Assembly: GCF_028888695.1 (NCBI RefSeq) | Contig: NZ_PNFF01000001.1 | Location: 257,501 to 321,500 of the forward strand | Source: Bacillus methanolicus | GTDB taxonomy: Bacteria; Bacillota; Bacilli; Bacillales; Cytobacillaceae | Length of the DNA stretch: 64,000 nt | Direction: 5' to 3' | Part shown: positions 53,901-62,932 of the stretch, piece after piece | How the letters are laid out: each line of letters opens with the position of its first letter | Numbering within the stretch: the first letter of the stretch is position 1 | Translations under genes and position numbers: made by a program | The notes under the pieces: model-generated | The model's database searches: none | Told to the model about the DNA's origin: nothing | The model's input: only the letters and a program-made list of their open reading frames with translations

Positions 53901-55307
53901 ATGGATCCAGTAATGTTGGCAAGGATACAATTTGCTACGACTACAATCTTCCACTTCTTTTTCGTGCCGCTTACCATTGGGCTGGCATTTATGATCGCGA
54001 TAATGGAAACATTATACGTTGTGAAGAAAAAAGAGATTTACAAAAATATGGCGAAATTTTGGGGACATTTGTTCCTGATTAACTTTGCTGTAGGGGTTGT
54101 AACTGGAATTATTCAGGAATTCCAATTTGGGATGAACTGGTCCGATTATTCTAGATTTATGGGTGATGTATTCGGAGCGCCACTGGCCATTGAAGCGTTG
54201 CTTGCCTTTTTTATGGAGTCTACTTTTATTGGCCTTTGGATTTTTGGCTGGGATCGTTTCCCAAAAAAAGTACACTTGGCAAGTATTTGGCTTGTATCAA
54301 TTGGGTCTATGATATCCGGATTTTGGATTTTAACGGCACACTCCTTTATGCAAGTGCCTGTCGGTTATGAAATAAGAAATGGCAGGGCGGAAATGGTTGA
54401 TTTTCTTGCACTTATCACCAATGGAAAATTATGGGTGGAATTTCCGCATGTCATCACAGGTGCATTGTGTACCGGAGCGTTCTTCGTTGCCGGTGTTAGT
54501 GCCTATAACCTTTTGAAAAAGAAACATGTTGAATTCTACAGAAAATCCATGAATCTCGCATTAATCATTGGTTTAATCGGAAGTCTTGGAACTGCCTTCA
54601 GCGGACATGCCCAAGCACAATATCTTGTGAAAACACAGCCTATGAAGATGGCAGCTGCAGAGGGTATTTGGGAAGATACACCTGATCCTGCTCCATGGTC
54701 AGTATTTGCCTGGATTGATACAGAGAAACAAGAAAATAAGTATGAACTAAATATTCCTTATGCATTAAGCTTTTTATCTTATTCTAAATTTGAAGGCAGT
54801 CTAAAAGGAATGAAAACTCTTCAAGCCGAATATGAGGAAAAATACGATTCAATCGTGGGCGAAGGGACAAATTATATCCCGCCGGTCAAGACAACGTATT
54901 GGAGCTTCCGGTTAATGATTGGCTTTGGTACAGCGATGATCTTATTATCAATGATTGGTTTGTATCTATGGAAAAAGGGGCGCCTTGAGCAAAGCAGTTT
55001 GTTCTTGAAATTGCTTCTTCCGGCTATCTCATTTCCGTTTTTGGGAAACACTTTCGGATGGATCATGACCGAAGTGGGCCGTCAGCCATGGACGGTATTT
55101 GGATTGTTGACGACTAAAGATTCTGTATCACCAAATGTTTCTCCAGAGACCATTTTAACTTCAATTATTATGTACACGCTGATTTTCACGATTCTTGCGA
55201 GTGTGATGGTTTATTTGATGGTTCGTGAAATAAAGCATGGACCGGAAGAGCATAAAGATGAAAATTCAACTGTATCAACAGATCCGTTCAATAAGGCAGG
55301 TGTTTAA
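53901..55307 (+). CDS. cydA: Cytochrome bd ubiquinol/menaquinol oxidase subunit I
   Basis: Heme-bearing subunit of the high-affinity terminal oxidase, 468 aa with about nine spans. Near the N-terminus FATTTIFHFFFVPLTIGLAF holds the heme d-axial histidine; GHAQAQYLVKTQPMKMAAAEG leads into a short Q-loop, typical of the Firmicute type; GWIMTEVGRQPWTVFG is the quinol-site block. GGAGG is placed before the ATG. One base separates it from cydB. Confidence 0.96.
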   Translation: MDPVMLARIQFATTTIFHFFFVPLTIGLAFMIAIMETLYVVKKKEIYKNMAKFWGHLFLINFAVGVVTGIIQEFQFGMNWSDYSRFMGDVFGAPLAIEALLAFFMESTFIGLWIFGWDRFPKKVHLASIWLVSIGSMISGFWILTAHSFMQVPVGYEIRNGRAEMVDFLALITNGKLWVEFPHVITGALCTGAFFVAGVSAYNLLKKKHVEFYRKSMNLALIIGLIGSLGTAFSGHAQAQYLVKTQPMKMAAAEGIWEDTPDPAPWSVFAWIDTEKQENKYELNIPYALSFLSYSKFEGSLKGMKTLQAEYEEKYDSIVGEGTNYIPPVKTTYWSFRLMIGFGTAMILLSMIGLYLWKKGRLEQSSLFLKLLLPAISFPFLGNTFGWIMTEVGRQPWTVFGLLTTKDSVSPNVSPETILTSIIMYTLIFTILASVMVYLMVREIKHGPEEHKDENSTVSTDPFNKAGV

Positions 55308-55308
55308 G

Positions 55309-56322
55309 ATGGAATTGAGTGAACTTTGGTTTGTCTTAATCTCCGTACTCTTTATCGGCTTCTTCTTTCTTGAAGGTTTTGATTTTGGCGTAGGAATGTC
55401 GACTCGATTTCTTGCCCGCGACCAAAAAGAGAGGACCGTCATGGTGAATACAATCGGTCCTTTCTGGGACGCGAACGAAGTATGGCTAATCGCTGCAGCG
55501 GGGTCCATTTTTGCAGCCTTTCCGAACTGGTATGCAACGATGTTCAGCGGCTATTACTTGCTGATGCTGGCAATCTTGCTGAGCCTGATTGTACGCGGTG
55601 TTTCCTTTGAATTCCGCCGCAAGGTTGATGATGAGCGCTGGACGAATGTGTGGGACTGGATGGTCTTTATCGGAAGCCTGCTGCCGCCGTTCCTTTTTGG
55701 TGTTCTGTTTACAAGCATGCTGAAGGGTATGCCGATTAATGAAGATATGAATATGTCCGCACAGTTCTCGGATGTGATTAATATTTATTCAATTTGGGGC
55801 GGTTTAACGATTACATTACTGTGCTTATTGCATGGTTTGACTTTTCTGTCTTTAAAAACAGAAGGAGAGATAAGAGAACGTTCAGCTGCATTGGCGAAAA
55901 AAGTACTGTTAGCCGTATTTGGAGCACTTGTCATCTTTGTGGGGCTCTCTTGGTTTATGACAGATATTTTTGAGGTACGCCGTATTCCGGAGATCATCAT
56001 TGTCGCATTGATAGTGCTGGCTTATGGATTCGCATACTATTTTATTTCCAAAAAACGCGAAGGATGGGCATTCACTATGACTGGGCTGGGCATCGTGTTA
56101 ACGGTATCCTCGATTTTCGTTGGACTGTTCCCGAGAGTGATGGTCAGCTCCCTGAATAAAGCCTTTGATTTAACAGTTTATAATGCATCCAGCGGGGCAT
56201 ACTCCTTAAAAGTAATGACAATAGCGGCCTTAACGATTTTACCGTTTGTATTAGGGTATTCGATTTGGAGCTACTACGTTTTCCGTAAACGGGTATCTGA
56301 CAAGGAGCATTTAACGTACTGA
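55309..56322 (+). CDS. cydB: Cytochrome bd oxidase subunit II
   Basis: 337 aa with eight or nine spans. Start ATG 55309 (MELSELWFVLISVLFIGFFF) lies one base after the cydA stop; the in-frame extension into cydA is rejected. FLEGFDFGVGMSTRFLARDQKERTVMVNTIGPFWDANEVWLI is the CydB hallmark, given here only by its span of residues 20-61 and the core GPFWDANEVWLI. The stop overlaps the cydC start in TGATG. Confidence 0.95.
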   Translation: MELSELWFVLISVLFIGFFFLEGFDFGVGMSTRFLARDQKERTVMVNTIGPFWDANEVWLIAAAGSIFAAFPNWYATMFSGYYLLMLAILLSLIVRGVSFEFRRKVDDERWTNVWDWMVFIGSLLPPFLFGVLFTSMLKGMPINEDMNMSAQFSDVINIYSIWGGLTITLLCLLHGLTFLSLKTEGEIRERSAALAKKVLLAVFGALVIFVGLSWFMTDIFEVRRIPEIIIVALIVLAYGFAYYFISKKREGWAFTMTGLGIVLTVSSIFVGLFPRVMVSSLNKAFDLTVYNASSGAYSLKVMTIAALTILPFVLGYSIWSYYVFRKRVSDKEHLTY

Positions 56323-58037
56323 TGGATAAAACGTTCTTCTCTTACAAAGGGATAAAGCCGGTCCTTGCCGGGCTGGCAATATTAACAGCTGTTCAAGGTA
56401 CTATCATTATTATTCAGGCTTATTATCTGGCAGACGCAATCTCCTCCCTTTTCGGGGGAGATTTGTTTGCTAATGTCATTAAAAAGTTGTCCATTTTCTT
56501 TTTGGCGTTAGTTGTCCGCCAACTGCTTGCCGTTTGGAAAAGAAATATAGCCTACCATTTTGCTGCTAAAACGAGTGAAGAGTTTCGGGAATCATTATTG
56601 CAAAAGTTGTTTCAACTAGGGCCCCGTTTTGTAAAAGAAGAAGGTTCCGGACAGACAGTCACCTTGGTGTTGGAAGGGATGATGAAATTCCGCCGCTATT
56701 TGGAGCTTATTCTTCCGAAAATGATAAATTCGGCAATTATACCCGCCATGATCTGCATTTTTGTCTTTTTTATGAATATCCGTTCCGGTGTCATTTTAGC
56801 CTTAGCCGTTCCGATCCTTATTGCCTTTATGATTTTGCTTGGATTGGCGGCAAAAGTAAAAGCCGATCGCCAATATGAATCTTATCAAATGCTGTCCAAT
56901 CATTTTGTCGACTCTTTAAGAGGGTTGGAGACGCTCAAATATTTGGGATTAAGCAGGCAGCACATCGACAAAATTATTTTCGTAAGTGAAAGATATCGAA
57001 AGGCCACAATGGGAACTTTGCGGATCGCCTTTTTATCTTCGTTTGCATTGGATTTTTTTACAATGCTTTCAATCGCGACCGTTGCCGTTTTTCTTGGATT
57101 GGATTTAATAAACGGGAAGATGGAGCTGCTCCCGGCGTTGACGATTTTGATCCTTTCACCGGAATACTTCCTGCCAATCAGGGAAGTAGGGACCGATTAC
57201 CATGCGACGCTTGACGGCAAAGAAGCGGGCAAGAAGGTTCAGGAAATCCTCGATAAAGAAACGCTCGAGCAAAAACAGGAGGCGATCCCTTATTGGAAAT
57301 CAGAAAGCACACTTTCTGTTGAAGGATTGAGTGTACGATTTGCAGACAGCGATCGTCCGTCTTTGCAAAATATCCAATTTTCGGTTTCAGGACTGAAAAA
57401 AATCGGGATTATCGGAGCGAGCGGTGCAGGAAAATCGACAATGATTGATATATTAAGCGGATTTTTAACACCTTCGTCAGGTGAATTTCAAATAAACGGC
57501 AAGAAGTTGACAACTTTGTCTCAATCAGATTGGCAAAGTCAAATAACGTATATTCCTCAACACCCTTACATCTATCACGATACGGTTTTAAACAATATTC
57601 GTTTTTATAATCCGGAGGCAACAGAGAAAGATGTAGAGGAAGCCGCAGAAAGAGCGGGGCTCGCTGAAGTGATTCAATCGCTGCCGCATGGATTCAAGAC
57701 AATCATAGGGGAAGGCGGACGGAGCTTAAGCGGAGGACAAGAACAGAGAATTGCCCTCGCACGTGCATTTTTGGGCAACCGTCCTATTATCATGCTTGAT
57801 GAGCCGACTGCCCATCTTGATATTGAAACGGAATACGAATTGAAAGAAACGATGTTGCAGCTGTTTAATGGGAAGCTTGTATTTTTTGCCACGCATCGCT
57901 TGCATTGGATGCTTGATATGGATGAAATCATTGTTCTTGATCAAGGAAAAATAGTGGAAATCGGAACACACGAACAGTTAATGAAGCAGAATTCTACTTA
58001 TTATCAGCTTGTGAAAACTCAAATGGAGGGCATTTAA
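56322..58037 (+). CDS. cydC: Heterodimeric ABC exporter subunit for bd oxidase assembly (CydC)
   Basis: Half-transporter of 571 aa: six spans (about residues 1-310), then an ATPase with GASGAGKST, LSGGQEQR, IIMLDEPTAHLD. With the next gene it forms the thiol/heme-related exporter needed for cytochrome bd maturation. Named cydC by Bacillus operon order; by E. coli naming this first subunit corresponds to CydD. Start overlaps cydB by one base. Confidence 0.93.
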   Translation: MDKTFFSYKGIKPVLAGLAILTAVQGTIIIIQAYYLADAISSLFGGDLFANVIKKLSIFFLALVVRQLLAVWKRNIAYHFAAKTSEEFRESLLQKLFQLGPRFVKEEGSGQTVTLVLEGMMKFRRYLELILPKMINSAIIPAMICIFVFFMNIRSGVILALAVPILIAFMILLGLAAKVKADRQYESYQMLSNHFVDSLRGLETLKYLGLSRQHIDKIIFVSERYRKATMGTLRIAFLSSFALDFFTMLSIATVAVFLGLDLINGKMELLPALTILILSPEYFLPIREVGTDYHATLDGKEAGKKVQEILDKETLEQKQEAIPYWKSESTLSVEGLSVRFADSDRPSLQNIQFSVSGLKKIGIIGASGAGKSTMIDILSGFLTPSSGEFQINGKKLTTLSQSDWQSQITYIPQHPYIYHDTVLNNIRFYNPEATEKDVEEAAERAGLAEVIQSLPHGFKTIIGEGGRSLSGGQEQRIALARAFLGNRPIIMLDEPTAHLDIETEYELKETMLQLFNGKLVFFATHRLHWMLDMDEIIVLDQGKIVEIGTHEQLMKQNSTYYQLVKTQMEGI

Positions 58038-59764
58038 TGGAGAAAGAGAAATGGATTACTCCATATTTGCGTCAATATCGCGGCTTGTTTGCGTTGGCTA
58101 TTCTTCTTGGATCGCTTACCATTCTTTTTGGCGGAGCCTTAATGTTTACTTCGGGTTATTTAATTTCGAAATCGGCAACACAACCGGAAAATATTTTAAT
58201 GGTTTATGTGCCGATTGTGGGTGTCCGTGCATTCGGATTTGGCCGAGCTGCGCTCAGCTATGTGGAGAGGCTGACAGGACACCAATTTATTTTAAAAATT
58301 CTTTCCGAAATGCGCGTCCGCTTATATAAAATCATTGAGCCGCAAGCCTTGTTTCTTCGTTCCCGCATGCGTTCGGGCGACATTTTGGGTGTACTCGCCG
58401 ATGATATTGAACATTTGCAGGATTTTTACTTAAAAACGCTTTTTCCCTCAATTGTTTCTTTAGTCATTTACACAGTGATTATTATTTGTACAGGACTTTT
58501 CTCAATTCCATTCGCCATTCTCCTTGCTGTATTAATCGGGCTGTTGATTTTTGTCGGACCAATTGTTTCGTTTATTTATACGAGAACAAAAAACGAACAA
58601 TTGAAAAGAGGAAGACACAAACAATATCAACAGTTTACCGATACGATTTTTGGCATAAGCGACTGGATATTCAGCGGGAAATACGCGACTTTTATTCAGC
58701 GATACGAAGAACAAGAACAAAAACTGCTCGCACTCGAAACGAAGAAGCATTCCTTTGTGAACTGGCGGGACGTTTTGAATCAGATGGTGCTTGGTTCCGT
58801 TGTTGTCTTGGCCATCTATTGGGCAAATGGGCAAACGCTAAGTGGAGAATTCCCGCCTACGCTCATTGCTGCTTGCGGTCTTGCAGCACTGTCCTTGGTA
58901 GAATCTTTTTTGCCGATTGCAGGGGCAGTCAGCGAAACAACAACCTATCAAGATTCATTAAAGCGTCTTGAAGCCATTCAAGCAGAAGCCCCGCCATGGA
59001 TCGAATCAGAGAATTTTAACGATGCACCGGACACATCTGAAGCAGCGATTGAAATAAACCATGTATCATTCGGGTATCAATCTGAAACACCATTGCTTGA
59101 AGATGTAAGTTTAGAAATTGGACAGGGTGAGAAAATCGCCATTATCGGGCGCAGCGGAGCAGGAAAATCAACGCTGCTGAAATTGATCCAGGGAGCCCTT
59201 GCACCGACTAGCGGTGAAGTGCGGATTAATGGGATGAATGCACATGAGTTGGGATTGGCTGTTCCAAAATTCATGGCAGTTCTCAACCAAAAGCCTTATT
59301 TATTCAATACGTCCGTTATGAATAACATTCGCCTTGGGAACCCGGAAGCAACGGATGAAGAAGTATTCGAAGCGGCTAAGATGGTTCAATTGCATGAAAT
59401 GATTATGTATTTGCCTAAAGGGTATGAGACGAACATGCATGAAACAGGACAGCGCTTTTCCGGCGGCGAACGGCAAAGAATCGCACTGGCCCGGATATTA
59501 TTGCAAAATACTCCGATCGTCATCATGGATGAACCGACTGTTGGGCTCGATCCAATCACAGAATTGAACCTATTGGCTGACATTTTCGATACACTGAAAG
59601 GAAAAACGATCATCTGGGTAACGCACCATTTGATAGGCGTAGAGAAAATGGATCGCATTCTGTTCCTTGAACAAGGAAAAATCACCATGGATGGCAGCCA
59701 TCAGCAACTTTTAAAAAGTGAAGAAAAATACCGCCGTTTATATGCACTGGATCGTCCGTTTTAG
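58037..59764 (+). CDS. cydD: Heterodimeric ABC exporter subunit for bd oxidase assembly (CydD)
   Basis: Second half-transporter, 575 aa. Membrane domain with TSGYLISKSATQPENILMVY and VRAFGFGRAALSYVERLTGH, typical of the E. coli CydC-type partner. ATPase motifs: GRSGAGKST, FSGGERQR, VIMDEPTVGLD and the switch histidine in THHLIGV. One-base overlap with the preceding gene. Last gene of the operon. Confidence 0.94.
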   Translation: MEKEKWITPYLRQYRGLFALAILLGSLTILFGGALMFTSGYLISKSATQPENILMVYVPIVGVRAFGFGRAALSYVERLTGHQFILKILSEMRVRLYKIIEPQALFLRSRMRSGDILGVLADDIEHLQDFYLKTLFPSIVSLVIYTVIIICTGLFSIPFAILLAVLIGLLIFVGPIVSFIYTRTKNEQLKRGRHKQYQQFTDTIFGISDWIFSGKYATFIQRYEEQEQKLLALETKKHSFVNWRDVLNQMVLGSVVVLAIYWANGQTLSGEFPPTLIAACGLAALSLVESFLPIAGAVSETTTYQDSLKRLEAIQAEAPPWIESENFNDAPDTSEAAIEINHVSFGYQSETPLLEDVSLEIGQGEKIAIIGRSGAGKSTLLKLIQGALAPTSGEVRINGMNAHELGLAVPKFMAVLNQKPYLFNTSVMNNIRLGNPEATDEEVFEAAKMVQLHEMIMYLPKGYETNMHETGQRFSGGERQRIALARILLQNTPIVIMDEPTVGLDPITELNLLADIFDTLKGKTIIWVTHHLIGVEKMDRILFLEQGKITMDGSHQQLLKSEEKYRRLYALDRPF

Positions 59765-59891
59765 ATGAATGGGTAGTAGAAATAGGATTTGCTGCTAATG
59801 TGTTCCTGAATGAAAAAATACCGCCGGTGCTAGTAACACAAAGTGGTCATCCAATGACCTTTCCCTCAAAAGGGGATCAGTAGTCCAGAAG

Positions 59892-59937
59892 AATAATCCA
59901 TTTAATGCCGGTAAGCACAAGGATGGATTATTTTTTT
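59892..59937 (+). terminator. Terminator of cydABCD
   Basis: Stem AATAATCCAT / ATGGATTATT with a 20-base loop and seven T after it. Before it, GGTCAT/ATGACC and CCCTC/GGGG make smaller hairpins. Confidence 0.8.
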
Positions 59938-59956
59938 GGCTTTTAATCTCTTTAAA

Positions 59957-60062
59957 GATAGGTTTACTTTGGTTCAGCAGGTTTATACTCTTGTTCAAGA
60001 TACGATTACTTTCGTTCGGAAGGTGTTTACTCCCGTTCAACCTACGTTTACTCCCGTTAGGA
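59957..60062. repeat. Five-unit 21-bp tandem repeat
   Basis: GTTC (last unit GTTA) recurs exactly every 21 bases at 59972, 59993, 60014, 60035 and 60056 within units resembling ACGTTTACTCCCGTTCAAG. The period is a multiple of three, so one frame reads as seven-residue repeats (FTLVQQV, YTLVQDT, ITFVRKV, FTPVQPT, FTPVRTR). No ribosome site precedes that frame. Confidence 0.8.
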
Positions 60063-60169
60063 CAAGAAAATGGTTAATAACTGTTGACCATAAATCAAAG
60101 ATAGATGATGATTTTATTATGCATCAGTAAATATAAAATAATAGCAACCATTAAAAACGGAGGTATCTT

Positions 60170-61072
60170 ATGTTGCTTGGCGGTATTGAAGCGGGAGGCA
60201 CTAAATTTGTTTGCGCTGTTGGAAATGAGGATGGAAATATTTTGAAAAGAATCGAAATCCCGACAACTGTTCCAGAAGAAACTATTGGGAAGGTGATCGG
60301 TTTCTTTAAAGAATTTGAATTGAATGCAATTGGAATTGGCTCTTTTGGACCGATTGATGTTAACCCGGAAAGTCCGACATACGGCTATATAACAACGACT
60401 CCAAAAAAAGCTTGGAGTAACTATCCCTTCGTTCAGGCAATTAAAGAAAAATTTAACATTCCCATCGGATTTCATACAGACGTTAATGCTGCCGCTTTAG
60501 CGGAGGCTGCATTAGGAGCTGCTAGAGGACTTAACAGTTGTTTATATATTACTGTTGGAACCGGTATTGGTGCAGGCGCCATCATCCAAGGGAAACTTCT
60601 TCAGGGACTTTCACACCCTGAAATGGGGCATATTCTTGTAAGGCGCCATCCAAATGACAATTACAAAGGAAATTGCCCGTATCATCAAGATTGCCTAGAG
60701 GGGCTGGCAGCTGGTCCGGCGATCGAAGAACGCTGGGATAAAAAAGGTGAAGAGCTGAAAGATAGGCAAGAAGTTTGGGATATGGAAGGCTTTTATCTTG
60801 CCCAGGCAATCATGCAGTATATTCTTACTCTTTCGCCAAAGAAGATCATTATTGGCGGAGGGGTTATGAAGCAAGAACAAATTTTTACTTATATTTACAA
60901 ATATATACAACAATTGTTAAACAATTATATTGCGTTGCCTGAGCTTTCTACAAGTATTGAGGATTATATCGTACCCCCGGGTTTAAAAGAGAATGCCGGT
61001 ATAGTCGGTGCACTTCTATTGGCAAAACAGGCATACCAGGAAAAGAAACAAGCGTATCAAAATCTCGTTTGA
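60170..61072 (+). CDS. gmuE: ROK-family fructokinase
   Basis: Sugar kinase of 300 aa, probably phosphorylating fructose to fructose-6-phosphate. ATP-loop GGIEAGGTKFVCAVG at residues 4-18, HTDVNAAALAEA with the catalytic aspartate, ITVGTGIGAG, and the ROK zinc-site segment HPNDNYKGNCPYHQDCLEG. B. subtilis GmuE (YdhR) is the nearest relative I recognise, but no mannan-utilisation genes lie near. GGAGG precedes the ATG. Hairpin 61088-61124 may end it. Confidence 0.88.
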   Translation: MLLGGIEAGGTKFVCAVGNEDGNILKRIEIPTTVPEETIGKVIGFFKEFELNAIGIGSFGPIDVNPESPTYGYITTTPKKAWSNYPFVQAIKEKFNIPIGFHTDVNAAALAEAALGAARGLNSCLYITVGTGIGAGAIIQGKLLQGLSHPEMGHILVRRHPNDNYKGNCPYHQDCLEGLAAGPAIEERWDKKGEELKDRQEVWDMEGFYLAQAIMQYILTLSPKKIIIGGGVMKQEQIFTYIYKYIQQLLNNYIALPELSTSIEDYIVPPGLKENAGIVGALLLAKQAYQEKKQAYQNLV

Positions 61073-61347
61073 GGTTACTTTGATAGATGAGTCATGGAGA
61101 CTGCTCCTATGGCTCGTTTATTTTTTATCTCTCTTATTTGACACAAGGAACTAAAACAAAACACTTTGTGCTGCATAGTCTTTGAAATGCGCATTATCAG
61201 TATTTTTGTTATAATGGCATGAGTTGGGATTCTTCTAAAGTCAGACCAACTGTAACGAAAGTAAACCCATTCGAAATCGAATGAGATGAAATATATTCTT
61301 ATGTTCATTCAGATAGAATCAACTTTCAGCCAAAGAGAGGAGATATT

Positions 61348-62121
61348 ATGAGCCAAACAATGATTTTTTTTGATATTGACGGAACTTTGCTTGATCATGA
61401 TAAACAGCTTCCTGATTCTACGAAGCAAGCTATTCACGCTTTAAAAGAAAAAGGGTATGAAGTCGGCATTGCGACAGGGCGGGCGCCGTTTATGTTTAGA
61501 GATTTGGCAAAAGAGCTCGATATTGACACATATGTTTCTTTTAATGGACAGTATGTAGTTGTTAAAAATAAAGTTGTATATAAAAATCCGCTTCATTTAG
61601 AATCTTTACGGAAACTGGCGGAGTATTCCTCGAAAAAACAGCATCCGCTCGTATATTTATCCCATGAAGAAATGAAATCAAACATCGAGTATCATCCACA
61701 CATACAAGAGAGTATCGAAACATTGAAATTTAGCCACCCGCCCTATGATCCGGAATACTTTGAAGACCGTGAAATCTATCAATCTCTGTTATTTTGTACT
61801 GAGGGAGAAGAAAAGGACTATATGGAAAAGTTTGAACAGTTTGACTTTATCCGCTGGCACCCGGTATCAACAGATGTTTTACCGGCAGGCGGCTCGAAAG
61901 CAAGAGGCATAAAAGCTGTCATCAGCCATTTAGGAGTTTCAGAAGACCGGGTTTATGCTTTTGGGGACGGTTTAAATGATATTGAAATGCTTCGGTTTGT
62001 AAAAAACAGCGTCGCAATGGGGAATGCACACGAATCTGTAAAAAAAGTCGCCAGACATATAACAAAAGATGTTACGGAAGACGGGATTGCTTACGGTCTT
62101 GAATTATTGGGATTATTATAA
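61348..62121 (+). CDS. Cof-type HAD-IIB sugar/flavin phosphatase
   Basis: Haloacid-dehalogenase-type phosphatase of 257 aa. Motif I FFDIDGTLLDHDK (residues 7-19), motif II near ATGRAP, C2-cap in the middle, motif III lysine in GGSKARGI, motif IV GDGLNDIEML. Similar to Bacillus YkrA. AGAGAGGAG precedes the ATG. A strong terminator follows. Substrate cannot be told. Confidence 0.9.
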   Translation: MSQTMIFFDIDGTLLDHDKQLPDSTKQAIHALKEKGYEVGIATGRAPFMFRDLAKELDIDTYVSFNGQYVVVKNKVVYKNPLHLESLRKLAEYSSKKQHPLVYLSHEEMKSNIEYHPHIQESIETLKFSHPPYDPEYFEDREIYQSLLFCTEGEEKDYMEKFEQFDFIRWHPVSTDVLPAGGSKARGIKAVISHLGVSEDRVYAFGDGLNDIEMLRFVKNSVAMGNAHESVKKVARHITKDVTEDGIAYGLELLGLL

Positions 62122-62140
62122 TAATTGATAAAATAAATTT

Positions 62141-62186
62141 CAGGGGCTAACTCTGAAGCAAAGGTTCGGAGTTAGCCCCTGTTTTT
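62141..62186 (+). terminator. Terminator after the HAD phosphatase gene
   Basis: Long stem CAGGGGCTAACTC / GAGTTAGCCCCTG followed by TTTTTC. Confidence 0.9.
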
Positions 62187-62196
62187 CAATGACAGC

Positions 62197-62557
62197 TTAA
62201 CTACGATAAACATAAGGATCTTTCGGTTGTTCAATTTGGTGCCATTCCTTAACTTTCAGAACAGGAATGGTAGATTTAAAAGGCTGATAGTAAACGGAAG
62301 AAGAGGAACGCCTTTTAATAAAAGCCTGCGGGTTATCGGAACGATTCCGCATTCACAGGATGGAAAAATACTCCAGCTGTCGATGCAAACAGAACAGCAA
62401 GGTAGCGGTTTTTCGGTATAATTCTTGCGACCATTCCTTCTGTTATAAACATCTGGATGAGACCGGAAATAAATACGCCAATAAGTACAAATGGAATAGC
62501 TTCTATTAAAATACTAATAAAAATGGAATTGAGCTGTAAAAATGATTGTGAAGTCAC
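62197..62557 (-). pseudogene. Fused remnant of ycgR (5' part) and ycgQ (3' part)
   Basis: GTG 62557 with GGAGG opens a YcgR-type permease N-terminus (VLIGVFISGLIQMF, RYLAVLFASTAGVFF). A one-base loss at about 62355 breaks the frame; the next frame continues CECGIVPITRRLLLKGVP, the expected permease sequence. After a deletion scar near 62290, a third frame reads TIPVLKVKEWHQIEQPKDPY up to TAA at 62197, like the C-terminus of the partner YcgQ (DUF1980). Both genes are dead. Confidence 0.75.
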
Positions 62558-62766
62558 ATTATGCCTCCAATCGATGTAAATAAAAAAAGATACAATATCT
62601 ATTATAATAGCAACTCCACGATTTCGAATCAGTTGGAAATAACTTTCTAAAGAAAGTGAATTCAGTTTGCTTCTTTATGTACCTCTAAAAAAAAACCACA
62701 AAATCAATCCCCGAAACAAATAAATCTGCAATTTTTTCAAACAACAGATTTTTCTTTTATTTTTCT

Positions 62767-62889
62767 ATGACTATTAATACGAATAAAACAAATTCGATTG
62801 CGGATATTGTGGAAAATGCGTCAAAAGCGATTGTCGGAATCGTAAATCTTCAAAACAGGAATGACTACTTTAACACCAAAAGAATTTGA
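62767..62889 (+). pseudogene. HtrA-type protease fragment
   Basis: A 40-codon frame (ATG 62767, TGA 62887) contains NSIADIVENASKAIVGIVNL, the start of the protease domain of HtrA-like proteins. The rest of the enzyme, including the catalytic triad, is missing; the sequence passes directly into a response-regulator fragment. The 209 bases before it (from 62558) are AT-rich and hold nothing I recognise. Confidence 0.6.
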
Positions 62890-62932
62890 TCTCTTATATC
62901 ACTTTGTCCAGCATCCTAAACAAGTACGGTGA
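62861..62932 (+). pseudogene. OmpR-type response regulator fragment
   Basis: The frame MTTLTPKEFDLLYHFVQHP and KQVR before TGA is the beginning of the winged-helix output domain of an OmpR-family regulator. Receiver domain and recognition helix are absent. It is wedged between the HtrA fragment and the kinase remnant. Confidence 0.65.

Noticed and set aside
59957-60062. CRISPR array
   Set aside because: Units are contiguous 21-mers without spacers, and there are no cas genes.
59936-60130. 64-codon ORF over the 21-bp repeat as a gene
   Set aside because: No ribosome site or promoter, and it starts inside the terminator T-run; kept as a repeat instead.
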